Source: Rhizoclosmatium globosum
Lineage: Eukaryota; Chytridiomycota; Chytridiomycetes; Chytridiales; Chytriomycetaceae
Assembly (NCBI GenBank): GCA_002104985.1
Contig: MCGO01000020.1
Coordinates: 372,001-436,000 of the forward strand
Length of the DNA stretch: 64,000 nt
Direction of reading: 5' to 3'
The notes under the pieces were generated by a model that had not been told where the DNA came from, did no database searches, and saw nothing but the letters and a program-made list of their open reading frames with translations. Position 1 is the stretch's first letter. Each line of letters opens with the position of its first letter. The position numbers and the translations under genes are program-made. This document shows positions 42,007-55,347 of this stretch, piece after piece.

Positions 42007-44935
42007 ATGCTCCAATGGCTTGGCACGCAAGTGCAGCAGCTAACCAGTGGCTACGAAGTGCATAAGCAGATTGGCAGTGGGGGAGCCGGTGCGTGAATGC
42101 AACCTAGTTCTCCCTAATAACCACGACTAAACGCAAACCAGGGCTCCAGTGGAAGGTGTTCTCTGCCACTTCCCGCACAAACTCGCAACCAGTGTCGCTC
42201 TTCACCTTTGACACTTCTTCAACGAATGCGAAACAAAGCGCCGATGTGCTCAAGAAAGACTGTTCCACTCTCGCCCGCCTCAGACATCCAAACATCCTCG
42301 AAGTCAAGGCCGCCGCTTCAGAAACCTCAAATTCGAATTCGCTCTCGTTTGCCGCAGAGCCACTCGTCGCAAATCTCGCAAATGTCCTTGGAAACTTGAA
42401 TGGATTCGATCACACTTCCCCGGCAAAGTTTAAGGACGAATTCAAGCTGGATGAGGTGGATATTCAGAGGGGATTCTGTCGTTGTGCCAGGCCCTGGAGT
42501 TCTTGCATAAGAATGGTTGGACTCATGTTGCCCTCTCGCCTGAAGCAATCTTTATTAATGCGAAAGGCGATTGGAAGCTGGCCCTCTTTTCATTTGCTCA
42601 ACACTCTACTTCGTCCCCAACTGCTACCTCTCCCTTCTATCTCTCAAATTATCCCCCCTTCTGCTCTCCCTCCCTCGACTTTCTCGCTCCTGAAACTGTA
42701 CTGGATTCATCATGCTCTACTGCATCGGATTTATGGTCTCTTGGCTGTCTGATTTATTCTCTGTACAATTACGGTCACTCTCCAATCTCTTGTGCCGGAA
42801 ACGTCAACTCCTATAAATCTCGTATGATGTCTGCCTTAGATTCGTTATTCTCAAACAGCAACAATTTGCCTCAGGGACTCGAAGGTTAGTTTTGGTTGAA
42901 CGAAGTAAGCAAGGGAAACTGATGGAGCTGGAAACATCGGAAAATGCACACAAAACGTTGGTCGAGAAGTCAAGGATGAATTCGAAAAGAAAGGGCATAA
43001 CAAATCCGAGAGCGATGCGGACATACATCTTGAAAGCGTTGAAGGAGGATTGAAAACTTACGCAATGACAAAGTCTCAAACTGCACCACATCTTACCTGG
43101 GAATTCATAGATTTAGTACGCGGTCTATTGAAACAAAGCCCTCAACAAAGACTGTCTCTTGCAAGTTTCCAGTCGTCGCCTTACTTTGACAATCTTCTTG
43201 TTTCGACCATCACTTTCTTGGAAACAATCGTCGAAAAGAATCAAGTCACAAAAGCCCAGTTTTTTAAAGGACTTGTGCAAATATTGCCACAATACAGCAT
43301 GAAAACTGTTAACCGGAAGATTTTACCTGCCTTACTGGGTGAATTGAAGGATCCATTGATGGTATTTTGGATCAAATTCAACATCTTTCGCTGAGTTGGT
43401 TTCTATAGAGTCCCTTTATTCTTCCATGTCTCTTCTGGATCAGTGAAAACAGTTCAGAACAAGAATTTACAACAGGAATCTTACCGTCCCTCAAGCCAAT
43501 CTTCCAGCTCAACGAACCACCACAAGCGCTTCTCCTTCTCCTTTCCCGAATGGATATCTTCATGAAAAAATTACGTCTGCTGATGTATTCAAACGCGGTC
43601 CGTACCCTCCTCAATATGATATTTTATAGCAACAGCAACTGACTTTAAATCAACAGATGTAATGCCTCTCCTGTACACATCCCTCACAACCCCACACCCA
43701 CAAATCCAAGAACAAGCGATAAAAACAATTCCAATCCTCTTACCCAACCTCGACTTCTCCACCGTGAAATCATCGCTCTTTCCCAAACTCGCACACATTT
43801 ACCAAACCTCTACAACCCTCTCCATCCGCGTTGCATGTCTCATCACCCTACACGCGATGCTCAAGCTCCTCGACAAATTCACCGTCGTTGAGAAAGTTGT
43901 CCCCCTCCTAAGAGGAAACACGATCCGCGAAGCAAGCGTCTCGTCGCGCTTCTGGTTGTATGGGAGGAAGTTGCAAAAGTCGTAGAGAAGGAAGTGGTTG
44001 CCGGCGTTGTATTGGGCGAGTGTTGGAAGATGGCTGTGGATCCGTGTTTGAATGTGAAGCAGTTTCGGCGGTTTATGAAGGTGATTCGGGAGATTGGGGA
44101 GAAGGTTGAGGAGGCGCAGGTTAAGTTTTTGGAGGAGAGAAAAGGGGTTATGGAGGTTTCACCGGAAGTGTCAGGGCTGAAAATTAGTGGGGCTGGTGGT
44201 AGTGGAAGTGGGGCGAGTAGATCTGAAGGCGTTTCGCAAGCGCCGGATTTTGCCAGGTTTGGGACTTGCATTGGAAATTTGGTTCTACGGTCTAACTTCT
44301 TTAAAAATAAGCCTTGTAAGGGGATCTACTAGACCTTCCGCTGCCGCTGCTGCAACTGCACTAAGTTCGAGTGCAGACGTGAATGGATTCGCGGATTTCG
44401 CGCCCTTCTCACAAACATCGCAACCAACATCGCAACATCGACAAAGCAATGAATGGGCAGCATTCAATCAACCTTCCCAATCTTCGATATCGACAAATGC
44501 AGTTCCCATACAGCAGCCTTTACAGCCAACGTCTAACGCGTCTTTTGCAAATTGGAATTCTCAACCACAACATCAAACGTCATGTCTCCTATCCAACCGA
44601 CAGGAACGCAATCTTTTTCCGTCAAAATTCCAACAACATCAACGTCAAACAGCAGTAGTTATGGAGGTGTATTTGGAGCTTCAACTCCATCAACAGTGAT
44701 TCCCACTCTCGCACCGCCGCCAATGTTCGCGTCGACACCGCTGCAGCCATCAGGAGGCGTTACTTTGTTTAGTGCCGCTCCACCACCGGGATGGGGAACT
44801 CAGCAACCTGTTATGATGGGACAGAAATTCATGACTCCAATGGTTGGACAGCAACAATTCAGTGGGCAGCAACAATCGTCAGCACAAGCTTCGAAGAGGA
44901 GCAATAAAATGAACGAATTTGATCCGTTTGGATGA
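42007..44935 (+). CDS. SCYL2/Scy1-like pseudokinase with HEAT repeats
   Basis: Start at ATG 42007. The N-terminal kinase-like domain begins GYEVHKQIGSGGAG and includes LARLRHPNILEV, LCQALEFLHKN, THVALSPEAIFINAKGDWKL and ASDLWSLGCLIYSLYN. The catalytic-loop HRD and the DFG are replaced, as in SCY1 pseudokinases. HEAT-like helices follow (PYFDNLLVSTITFLETIVEKNQ, VMPLLYTSLTTPHPQIQEQA). The tail is Ser/Gln/Pro-rich and ends in FDPFG, a DPF-type clathrin/AP-2 binding motif. The family works in clathrin-coated vesicle traffic. Several short introns are present. Single-base losses near 42474 and 43909, and perhaps more after 44330, break the frame and look like the errors seen in neighbouring genes. 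Confidence 0.82.
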
Positions 44936-45057
44936 TAGGAGGTGGATTTGGAATAAACATTGACAGTATTGTGATTTCAGATTGCTTATATTGTATATTC
45001 AATCATATTCTGGCACAGTGTCAAATACCATTCTGTAGTCCCTTACTTACCCTTTAC

Positions 45058-46552
45058 CTAAAAACCTTCCCTTTTGTAAAATTCCACCACCGCAAGTTTA
45101 CCACTCCACCTCCAATCCGTAACACCTTCAACTTCCAGTCGCTGCTCTACTCCCTCAGCCAACCCGACAATCGGATCCGACTTGTTGGTGCGTAACGAAA
45201 CCACCGCACGCAACCCGCGAACATCTCCAATCGCATCTGCAAACGCCGTGGTTGCAGGGAACTTGCAGTCATAAATCAGTTTGCGATAGTTCAAGTCTCC
45301 TTTGAAAATAACAAGTTGAGATTCTGCGAGGTCCTTAAAAACTCTAGGAGCAACGGTTGGGAGGTGATGGTGGGCCCAAAATGTGCACCAGACTTCGTCG
45401 CTTGTAATTACCCATGCACCAGTGGAAATGTAGGTGCGCCAGCGAGTTGCGAGTTCTTGGAGAAGAGTTGTTGGGTATTCCAAAGCGACTTTGGAGGAAG
45501 CATTGGGAGAAAAGAAAAAGGGGAGAGGGTTTTCAAGGGCTGATAGGAGCCAGTCAAAGTCTTGGGGCATTGTGTCAGAGACAAACCAAGGGATAGTTTT
45601 ACAGTGAAAGTAGGTTTTCGAAACACGACCCGATTGATGGAGATAATCAGCCAGAATCAAATCGCTGAATTGTTCGAATCCTTATTTTTGAGAAGGTGTT
45701 AGCAGTGGTTCAATATTTCAAGATGAATCGTACCACTGTTGTCCAAGACAAAGTCCAAACGACCGTTTCCGGCTTTAGGAAACGCGTCCTCAACATACGC
45801 GACGATTTCATCCAAGTGGTTTGAAATAATGTTGGATTCCCCTGAAGCATCCTTCCTCATTTCCAGAATTTGGGCTTCAGATAAGCCAGCAAACATTGAG
45901 AGATCCGTGGCATTTCCCCACAAACTGAGCAATAAAAGATCTCTTAAATGGACACGGAATGCGTCTGTGGAAGCAGTTGGAGCCAACTTGACAAGGGAGT
46001 GTTGGGTTTCTGTCAAGGGTGTTCTTATCAGCTTGATTGAGTTTGAATCAAATCCAGACGGTACCTGCGATGGCAGCGACTTTGGCGCTTAGGTCTTTGA
46101 ATCCAGATTGTTTACTCTCCAAGAAAGGGTCAAACCCGCGCCAGGCAGGTTGGCTATTGATTGCCTCATCAATACGAGCATACAAGTAGCACTCAGCAAA
46201 CAACCACGACTGCAACAGAGTCCATTAGAATTGTCACACTCGAATCAGAGCTTACAGTTGTGAAGAAAGACGTGTCGGGAAAGTAGGTTTCGATTGCCTT
46301 GTTCCACGATGCACTTTGAAGCCTTGCCAATGGCTTCTCTCGTGCCATTTCGTACTTGAGTTTGCTGAGTTCGGCAATGATCTTTGAGCCTTCGTCCTGA
46401 CTTCGGTCGCTCTTGAGAATGGCATTGATGACATCTGTTACGATAACTGGCCAGCGATTCAGAACTGTTGGGCGTGCAAAGCCTCCTTCATCAGATCCTT
46501 TGTGGAAGGGAAACGGTGGATTCGAAGGTGTTATGTCCGTGGTGGTTGTCAT
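45058..46552 (-). CDS. DUF89/ARMT1 damage-control phosphatase
   Basis: Four exons (46256-46552, 46065-46209, 45734-46009, 45058-45680) sum to an intact 446-residue protein. The fold-defining metal-binding blocks are present: RLDFVLDNSGFEQFSDLILADYL, KTIPWFVSD, VIFKGDLNYRKLIYD and WSGKLAVVEFY. The Asp/Asn residues of DNSG and GDLNYRK bind the metal. Family members dephosphorylate damaged sugar phosphates (for example fructose-1-phosphate) in the cytosol; a protein carboxyl-methyltransferase activity has also been claimed for the human homolog. Start ATG 46552. The gene is followed, on the far side of its promoter, by the tRNA-Asn gene. Confidence 0.87.
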
Positions 46553-46744
46553 TATTGAAGAGTTTCAAATTCACCTCAATCCCAGTATTTACAACAATAA
46601 TGGCATAGCAAGAATTATTAGAGTATTTCGAATGTGAATTCAAGGTAATAGCTGGGCACTTCTCTGAGTTACAAAATGCCCATATTCCTGTCTCCAACAC
46701 AACCTCCTTTAACCTACCACACCAACTACAACCTAGCAAAACTG

Positions 46745-46818
46745 CGCTCGGTACTGGGGTCGAACCAGTGACCTTACGGTTAACAGCCGTACGCTACTAC
46801 CAACTGAGCCAACCGAGC
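46745..46818 (-). tRNA. tRNA-Asn (GTT)
   Basis: The complement folds into a full cloverleaf: acceptor GCTCGGT/ACCGAGC with discriminator G, D-arm GGCTCAGTTGGTAG, anticodon arm ACGGCTGTTAACCGT with anticodon GTT, and T-arm CACTGGTTCGACCCCAGT. No intron. 74 nt without CCA. Confidence 0.95.
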
Positions 46819-46895
46819 ACATTGACAATGAAGGCACAGTTATACTGGACTCTATATTTTCAAGACATAAATTTAATTATATTCAGCAATAAAAC

Positions 46896-49800
46896 TCAGT
46901 TATTCTTTTGCGCCAGCTCGCTAAAGTAGCCCAGCAAATCATCCATCGTAAATTCAACACGCAACCCCGTGTCTGGATAACACAGTGCAATCAGCTCTTC
47001 ATATCTCTTGAGACTTTTGGCAAATGCCTCTTGGATCCCTCGCCATACAACTTGCAACAATGATCCATCCTCATCTGTGAAGCTTTTTTCGACGCGTTTG
47101 TACAGCTGTTCAAGTCCCTTTTTGATTTCCTTCCCAGGGTACTTTTTTAAGACATCGCGAAGAGTTACTTTGTGCAGATGGAATGAGACTTCTTCCGGCG
47201 CGTTTGACTTGAGGAGGTTTTCAACGTTTTCAAAGAATTCCTGGTAGTTGACTTAGACAAGTTGGTGGTTGCTGTGAAATTCTTACCAAGAGTTTACCAA
47301 GAGGTTTACGAATAACGATCTTGATGTAGGCTTCAACGTTCGTATCATAAAGCGTTTTTGATGCCTTAACATGTTGTTCAAGGCCAACAATCTTTCTGGC
47401 ACGAATTTCGGAATGAAAGTGATGCATGTTCTCTGTAATCTAATTAGTTGATACATCTCACATAAGCAAGTCTTACCAATAGTGAGAATGTGGACATTTA
47501 AACTTTCCTTGTCGTCCACTTTAGACTCCTTTCCATCATTCTGGTCTTTTGCAAGAGCCTCCAATGTATCAAAAATACACTTGACGATGCGCGAATAAGC
47601 GTTCGAAACAGCAGCTCGTGCTTGCCCTTGATTCGTGTCAGCACACTTTTCCATGTGGTCTACGAATTTGGGAAACGTTCGAATGAACGGCAAAATTCCA
47701 TTTCTTTTGCGGAAAGTTACTTTGGTTTCTTCGATAGCCTTGATTTGCTCGTCCTGATTAACATATTGGCTTAAGTACACGGTTGTATACGATGCAATAC
47801 ATACCACAAAGCGGTCAAAGTTGAGAACTATTTTTGTCATCAACAGCTCCATCTGAAGAACCAAGTTGACATATGCTGAGTTGACATATCTGTTGATCAT
47901 TTCTTCAATGCACACCATCATCCCAATAGTGAACGTTTGATCATGCTTCAGAGTCCAATCCAGAAATGCGCAAATGTCATCATGAACATCAAACATGGCA
48001 TCATAAAGTTCGCTGTAAAACTGTCTCAGTATACTTCAAAACAAAATCAGGCTCTCACTTGAGTTTGTTCTGTGCCTTGAGCTCCTTCAATTTATCACGA
48101 GGATTATTGAGGTTCTCAAGCCATTCATACGAAAAGTCGAGGTCAACGTCATCTTTCCGAAGATTGAAGAAATCCATCACAAAGTTCATTTCGCACACAA
48201 TAATCGGGCAAAAGGACTTGTAAAATGCAGTCATGGCCTACATCAAGAGAGACTTCATTCAGATTATATATTTCAACATCGAAAATCAAGTGGTTCACCT
48301 CATCTGGCCAAATCTTGTCGTCGTCAGCCGTACGGTCTGCTTTTGATTTCAAGGTTGCAGCCCGTCCAAGAATCGGAGATCCTTTGTGGCCTTCGTCGAC
48401 ATCATCTTCAGTTGCCATAGTACTCTTTTTACGATTTCCGCCCAGCATATTCCAGCCTCCTTTCCCTTTTTCAACAATATTCGAGCTCATCGCCGAAATT
48501 GCATTTGTGGCGGCACTTGAAACAGAAACTTGTGGGATTATAAATACTATCGAACAGTGGCATAAGTATCTACGCTATTAAAACACAAGCTTACTATAAT
48601 CTTGTTCGTCTACATTTGGTTTGCGCTTGCAGAACGTGGATTTGAGACCATCTAAATGTTCTCGAATCTCCTTCTTGTAGAACTTCCCAAAATCAAAGCT
48701 GTACGCCATTTCCAAATCATATTGCTTGCGTGTATCGACTGATTTGAGCCATTTCATCAGCGCACGGTAATGACACAGTTTCATTTGTATCATGTCGAGA
48801 CCCACAATTTTAAGCGTTTGTTTCGCTTTTGATGAGTTTTCTTTCGTCAGCGTCTCGATCTAAAACACTATTTAGTTTTTAAACAAATGATTGATGGACG
48901 TACTGATGTGGTGAGTAACTTGGTGATAAACTCTGTCAATCGGACACTAAACGTAGTAGCATAGCTCTGATACAATCCAAGTCGTTCCTTCACCATCGCA
49001 ATATCTGCTATCTCTTCATCGTATTTGACTCTCGCGATAGTATCCATTAGGATTTTGAGAACTCGTTCACAGTTTTTGATTCCCGCAACTTCGTCAAGAG
49101 ACTCATACTTCAAACGTTCCGAGACTGGTTCTGCCAGCCTCATACTTGCAACGATTTTATCAATCTCTTGCAGTAGAGCTTTCTGGTTAAACGATGTAAC
49201 CTGCAGGACTTTGTTTTTGACCTCGACTGAATGAACATCTTGACCCATACGCTATAAGAAGGTGTCAGCTTAAATACAATATGAGTTGGAGCTTACATCT
49301 AACAGAGTTGTATAATGCAACAGCCACTCGTCGATTGTTTTAAGTTCGTTCAGAGTCGAATCGATTTGGTAAAGTACTTGCTCAGCCTGATCTTCGCTCT
49401 CGATAATCGCGTGAACATTAGCCTATGGGTATAATGTCAATGATCCTTGCTGCGGAAGATATGAAAGTTACCGCCTCCAAGCTTGAAGCTCAGACTCCAA
49501 TTTACGTTCTAAGTCTGCGGCGTCACCATTCACTTGCCAATTAAATCCTCCCAATAGCTCATCCATATTAAATCCCGTCTGAAAGTCTGTGGTTTCATTG
49601 CGTTGGAGTGCATCAAATTCTGGAAAACAGCTTTTAATGACCCTTCTTGTCCGAAATGGGACTGACCTTTCTCCAAGAAAGCATCTAAGTCGTTGTTGTA
49701 CATTTGCGTAGGTGCGGATTGCTCTTTGTTCGGGGCTGCGTTCGCTGTGTTTGATCCTGCCATTCCTCCTCCTTGAGCCGTCGCGGCATTCGACTGATTA

Positions 49801-50423
49801 GATTTCGGATCAGATTTCACGATAGCTGCTTTCGCAGCCAAAGAAATTCCATTTGGTCTGAAGTGAGATAACTAACTTAGTTTCGCCGAACCGTCAAAAG
49901 ATGACATACCTTTCAGAAACTCTTCATCGATTCCAATCAAACGCGGTACTTTGTTTAAATACTTTTGATACAAGCTGACCAGAGTATGCATAAGTTCAAT
50001 CTTGTCGTGAGGGCTGTCAAGAATCCAATAGTATGCCCGCCCATTCAGGTTAACACAGACACCATTATCCTGCACAAACAAAGTAAATACGTGTAATACA
50101 AGTAAATACGAAAGCCAGTATCCGTGCCTTTAAAGTTTCGATGGACTTGACTTCGTCCAGGGCCAAGACTTTCCAATATTAAATACGGCGGGCTTATCTT
50201 GCTTGACTTTGTGAATCTTGACCTTCTTCTTTCCAGCAGTAACACAAATGTATCTAACTTTATGGTCTGGGGCAGCAGCAGCCGATGCCATTGAGAATTG
50301 GTCGTCGCATTCAATCACTTTCGTGTTGAGGACTACGTTGTCTTCGTCCCTAATTAAAAGCGTTATATTTAGGTTATCTAGCTATTTTAACGTTGGTTAC
50401 TTTGACGTGAAGAGTGCGTCCAT
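46896..50423 (-). CDS. SEC3: Exocyst subunit Sec3 (EXOC1)
   Basis: Many short exons. The N-terminus (MDALFTSK then KDEDNVVLNTKVIECD) forms the lipid-binding PH-like domain: RYICVTAGKKKVKIHKVK, then VCVNLNGRAYYWILDSPHDKIELMHTLVSLYQKYL. A Ser/Ala-rich linker follows, then coiled coil (LERKLESELQA-type) and long helical rods typical of the Sec3 C-terminal domain (MDDLLGYFSELAQKNN at the end). Sec3 marks sites of exocytosis by binding PI(4,5)P2 and Rho GTPases and tethers secretory vesicles with the rest of the exocyst. The start at ATG 50423 is set by a 20-nt first exon. Not all inner exon borders were verified, and single-base errors cannot be excluded. Confidence 0.82.
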
Positions 50424-51139
50424 CGGGTCTTTTTGGAGGGCAGGTTGACAGTTTGATTTTTCAGTCCCCCTTGTTTTTCTTTTTTGAAACCATCAGTCAA
50501 CCTCCAATATGTACCTTGCTCTGTGATCAACGACTAGTTGGACCCTAAGGGGCGATCATTAATGTAGTATGTCCAAATCGCCATGATCACAAAGATGTGT
50601 GAGCCTCAACAGCTGCGGGAAGAAGGTATGCAATCAACTTTCTCTCCTTCAACGACAACACCCAATCCTGGAACTCGATTGATGATTTAATACTTAAATT
50701 CCTTATCTACATTGCCTGAATCTCTGTGTTTAGAAAAGTGCATCTGACTCCTTCCTCCTTCCCCCTCTCCCTTTTCCTTATTTTCAAACACCTTCTAAAC
50801 GGTCATCCCTCCCAGGTCTATTCGGGTTATAAGTTGCTTGCTATCAGTTGATCATGTCCAGGTATGTTTCCAAAACCAACTGACACCGCCTCACAAAACC
50901 CATATGATGTGCAATACTGCGTTATCTATCAGCAGAGGAGAAAGCTTGCTTTTTCCTCATCATGGCGAAGAAGAAAGATGTGATGGACTGTTTTCCTCTC
51001 CCCAAACCCCCAAACATAAATATGTACTTACCTTTTCCACTCCAGGTTCGTCTTCATCTCCTACTTTCTCTTTTGCTTTGAGTCCAATAAATCATGATAA
51101 ACTGCAAACAATTTATTATATTAACGCTGTGGGGGCCTA
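50424..51139. other. Intergenic region upstream of SEC3
   Basis: About 700 bp between the SEC3 start and the RabGAP stop, both on the minus strand. It contains pyrimidine-rich runs (CTTCCTCCTTCCCCCTCTCC). A 115-codon plus-strand frame shows no domain, so no gene is called. Confidence 0.5.
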
Positions 51140-54100
51140 TCACAAAGTTCCTAACGGCTTTCCCGTATCGTCCAAAAGATCATAACCCTGTTCTTCCTCT
51201 TCATCGTCGTCGGATTCGCCGTCTCCTCCGGGTGCAGGCGTCGACGCTCCTTCCCTCTTCTCTGCTGCAGCAGCAGAGCAACAGCAGAAGCCGCGTCTTC
51301 TTCTTCCCACTTCCCCCATTCTCCCAGCCCACGAGACTCCGCTTGACCAAATAGAATCCATCATTTCTTGACGAACAGCGCGGTTTTGCTCAACGTACTT
51401 GATTTCTTGTAATGCAAATGTGGCCTTGAATCCAGTGTCAAAGTATTCCACAAAGAAGGGGTCTCCGAGAATAAGTTCACGGAATCCAGCCACGGGAGCA
51501 TAATTTGCCGTTCTTCGACTTTTTCTTGTCACCAGATGATACAGCTACAGGAGTCGTAACGTCTTCAGCAGGTTTGGGGGACTCGTACCGACTCATGATC
51601 TCCAATGACCGTTGCATCAATGAAGACATGGACGTCAAATACTTGTCACCATCCTCCTTTCGAAGTAAGAAGAACAAACTCTCCGAGAAAGAGATCATTT
51701 CCTCCTTATTCAAAAACCCGTCTCCATCATCATCATGGATTTCAAAGAAGATTCCGATACGGTCCATCAAGTCTGGGTGAATCAACTTGGACATTCCAAT
51801 CACAACGTCTGAGAACTCGACGTAGTTGTCGTGGTTCAAGTCAAACACTTTGTCAAAGATACGGTTCAGGAATTTAGTTCCCACGTTGGGTGGTGGGAGG
51901 TTTGCGGTTGTGGGAGACGAATGTTTGACAGACTGGGGAGCAATTTGGTCTTTTAGCTCCTCGTCTGCCTCATCTTCATAGTCGCGGTCAATGCGACCCC
52001 AAGCTGTAAGACGAGTCAAGAATGCCACAAAGTTTTCAAAGTTGAGACGATCAGTGCCCTTCTGCTTTCCAGTACGTTTGTCTGAAAAGGATTTGTATCA
52101 GCGACAAGTATTTCGTGACGAAAACACTCACAGAACAACACACTGTAAAACTGATCACACAAGAACAACAGTTCCTCCTTATTGAACTTTGGATTGAAGT
52201 TCAAATTACGAATGATTGAACGTTTCGCATACATATCCAGCCCATGGATAATCTTGAGCTGCAATGACTTTCGAATGTCAACAATCATTTCAGTGAGATC
52301 ATTTGGAATTCGCGATACGCTGTCAACATCAGCTGGTTGAAACGAGTCGTGATTTTGGGTTTGAGACAGTTGATGTTTGTTGTGGGTTTGCACTAGCAAC
52401 TCCTGTGTCAGTTGGTGATACAGATTCACCAAGACTCAAGAAATAGGCTTTGAGAACGTTCCTGAAGAAAGTGTCAAAGCTTTGTTTTTTGAAGCAAAGG
52501 AAGGACATACATGAGCTCTCCGTCATCTTTGACTTTGAGGATGGCATCTCCATTTACTTTAATAATGGCGAGACTTGGTTTACAACAAAGATTAGATCAT
52601 ATATGACGACAACACGTTACTTACCCAACTTGGAACAGGACTTTCGGCCTTCCATGAACAAGCAATCCAAAACTCTCAAAGAAAACGTAAGAGGTAGCGA
52701 GTTGATGAAAAGGGTCAAAAACCATGGAAGACAAACAACTGAGAGTTGAATGTCATATTTCTTAAGTGTTCTGTCACCATCGGCATATATTTTTGGACCT
52801 GGCGTGTTGTGGTAAGCTCGGAGACAAAAATTACAGAATGTAACTCACAAGTTGCTCAAAGACTTGGTTATCAACCACAGCACCCACCATGTTTGTGCTA
52901 ATCGTATCATTAGAATCGTCCATACAAAGAAAAGTGAATGTCACCTGTAGTATGACGGAAGAAGCTTCTCACTCAAAACAGTCAAAACCCAAAATGCTTG
53001 TTCTTCGCTCAAGTAAATGAGCAACACACTGACGACAATATTCATTGCTTGACAATAGCCAATTTCGGGATCATGGAAAGAAAACGCGTACAACACACGG
53101 CGGAGCGAGTTGATACCTTCCGCTGTTTGGTATCCGCGGTATTCAGGTAGAGATCGGTTCAAATCTTTTTCGATTTCTTCAATAGACAAAGACATTTTTC
53201 CTTGGTTGTCTTTCAAAAGCTTTTCGAAATAGCCTTGGTTCATGTACCTTCAAGGAGGGGTTAATGAAGACGGACAGGAGAAACGAAAGCGAGCCTCACC
53301 TTTTGACCATTGCACCACAACAGACTTCCCACATTTCACCACGCAAGGCGTTTGGAAGACCAATGCGAACGAGTTTTACAAATGTTGGCAAACGGACAAG
53401 TGTCAAGTTTCTTCCAAACTCTGTCAAGAGTAGAATCAGGAAAAGCAAGAGTCCACAAAACACAAACCTTTCAAATACGCATCCCAGTACCTTAACTTGT
53501 TCTTTTCTTTTGTCCGCTTTGTATCCACAAACCCATAAACAAGTCCCAAACCACCTGTCGACACCTCTGACTTCCCAATCAAGACCTCCTCCGACGAACA
53601 CGTTGCCAAAAACAACTGAAGTCCTCGCATCAAATTCACATGTGTCTTCAATCTCTCTGTGAACCGAACACAAAAAGCGTCTCCCCCAGCTTTATCCGAC
53701 AAGAACTGGAACATGAGACGCATTTCGTGCCACACCGTCACAGCAATGCTACCTGTAGATACAGAAGTGTTCTGATTCTGTGGGTTATTGACGCGTTCAA
53801 CTCGTTTGATGGCAAAGAAGGGCAACACGAGGTGACATTGATACTTTGTGGTACTAGAAAAGCAGAGGAACGTGGAACTGATGTACAGAGTTCCGTGGAT
53901 GTTTGTTTGGTCTCCAGAGATACTGATTGTGCAAATGGCTGATATTTCAGACATGAGGCGTTCAGTTGCTGGGAGGCAGAATTGGTTTTGGAAGCGGTTG
54001 TCGCGTTTTGAGGCTTCGAAGAGTTGTTTGAGGGGGAGCTTTCCGTCGTCTCCTGTGAGACCGACGATGGACGCGCGAGTGTGAGTGGATGTGTCTGTTG

Positions 54101-55291
54101 CACGTTCAAGGGCGAGAATTTCCTGTTTTTCCTGCTCTTCGTTCGTGAGACCTGGAGCTGGATCTGTGAGAGTACATTTCATGAGTCGATGCATGGCAAT
54201 AATCGTGAGATGTTCAAGAAGATCATAAGTTTCGTCGCGTGTGAACAGATTCGAAAAAATGTGCTGTTCAGCCTAATTAGTCCCCAGTAAACTTGGACTT
54301 AAATACTTACTTCCGTCTTATTCTTTGTAATGATTCGAAGCGCGTCTGAAAACACACCACGCTTTGATTTGTCCTTGTGGAGCTCTTCAATATCTTTCAA
54401 CTCAATGACGATTTTGGTTTCCACGCCCAACACAAAAGAATAGAAGCAAAGATACGACAGGGATAAATAAAGCCATCCTTGGTTGATGAGTTTCTTGTGA
54501 TATGCGCATGAATAGACTAAATTCGATGATTAGAGAGTTGTTGATAGCAAAGGTTCTATAATTTACAGTTTACGAGCCGCTCTGTTTCAGGGAGTTTAAA
54601 TATTTGCTTCCAGGCCCTGATGCTGCACGGAATTTGCATCTGAAGACTTTTCGTCTGAGTCTTTCTCTGTACGTGTGGATTGGAGTGTCAGAGAGGCACG
54701 CACCACGTGAAGATGAACATGACAGGCATACCCGCATTAGTGACCAACGACTGGAATTTCGTCAATGCAAAGGCCTCCTGATCCGCCAAGTCCTCCAAAT
54801 CCTTCAATTCCGGAGCAAGGTTATCTTTTAAAGCCGCCGTTCTTTAGTTAAGAAGCCTCGGAGACGCACGCACAGACGCACCTTCGATCCACTGCCAATC
54901 TTTGAGAATTGCCTTGATTGATTCGGCTGTCTGTTTTGAGGAGAAGGAAGAGAGTCAGAGAAGGGTGAGTGAGTGAGTGAACAAGTAAGTAGGAAGGAAC
55001 AAGTAAATACCGCGACAACGTGGCCAACTTCGCCCTGACCCGCAACTTGAGGACTCTTTAAAATGATGCGAAATGGCGGCTGTTTCGAGTCGAAGCTGCG
55101 CGGGTGCTCAACGTAAGGACAAGGCATCAATATCAACGAAGGACTACTTACACATTCTGGATCGTAGTAACTACTGCCTTCCAGATCGCACTGTCTTGCT
55201 GCTTGGCCTTGTGCAGCGAAAAGATGGGATTGTCCTTCACAACCTCCCAGTACGTGTACTGAATATCCGTTGCTGTTGGAAGCACAAACAT
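51140..55291 (-). CDS. GRAM-TBC-EF-hand Rab GTPase-activating protein (TBC1D8/9, Gyp2-like)
   Basis: A multi-exon gene with start ATG at 55291 ([20 protein letters not shown]). It has two GRAM domains: [10 protein letters not shown]...[19 protein letters not shown] and [11 protein letters not shown]...[22 protein letters not shown] domain follows ([68 protein letters not shown]), with the Arg/Gln-finger region partly visible in [12 protein letters not shown] and IGYCQAMN. An EF-hand comes next ([17 protein letters not shown]), then a Gly/Asp/Glu tail. The order matches TBC1D8/TBC1D9 and yeast Gyp2, which switch off Rab GTPases in endosome/Golgi traffic. Single-base losses near 51503 and 52765 break the frame. 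The exon border near 54700 is uncertain. Confidence 0.85.
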
Positions 55292-55347
55292 TTGAACGCA
55301 ATTTAAAAATATGGAACACATAGACATCCTTTATTGCTATACATTGC

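Noticed and set aside
50838..51185. 115-codon plus-strand frame between SEC3 and the RabGAP
   Set aside because: No domain or intron pattern; it overlaps the RabGAP 3' end on the other strand.
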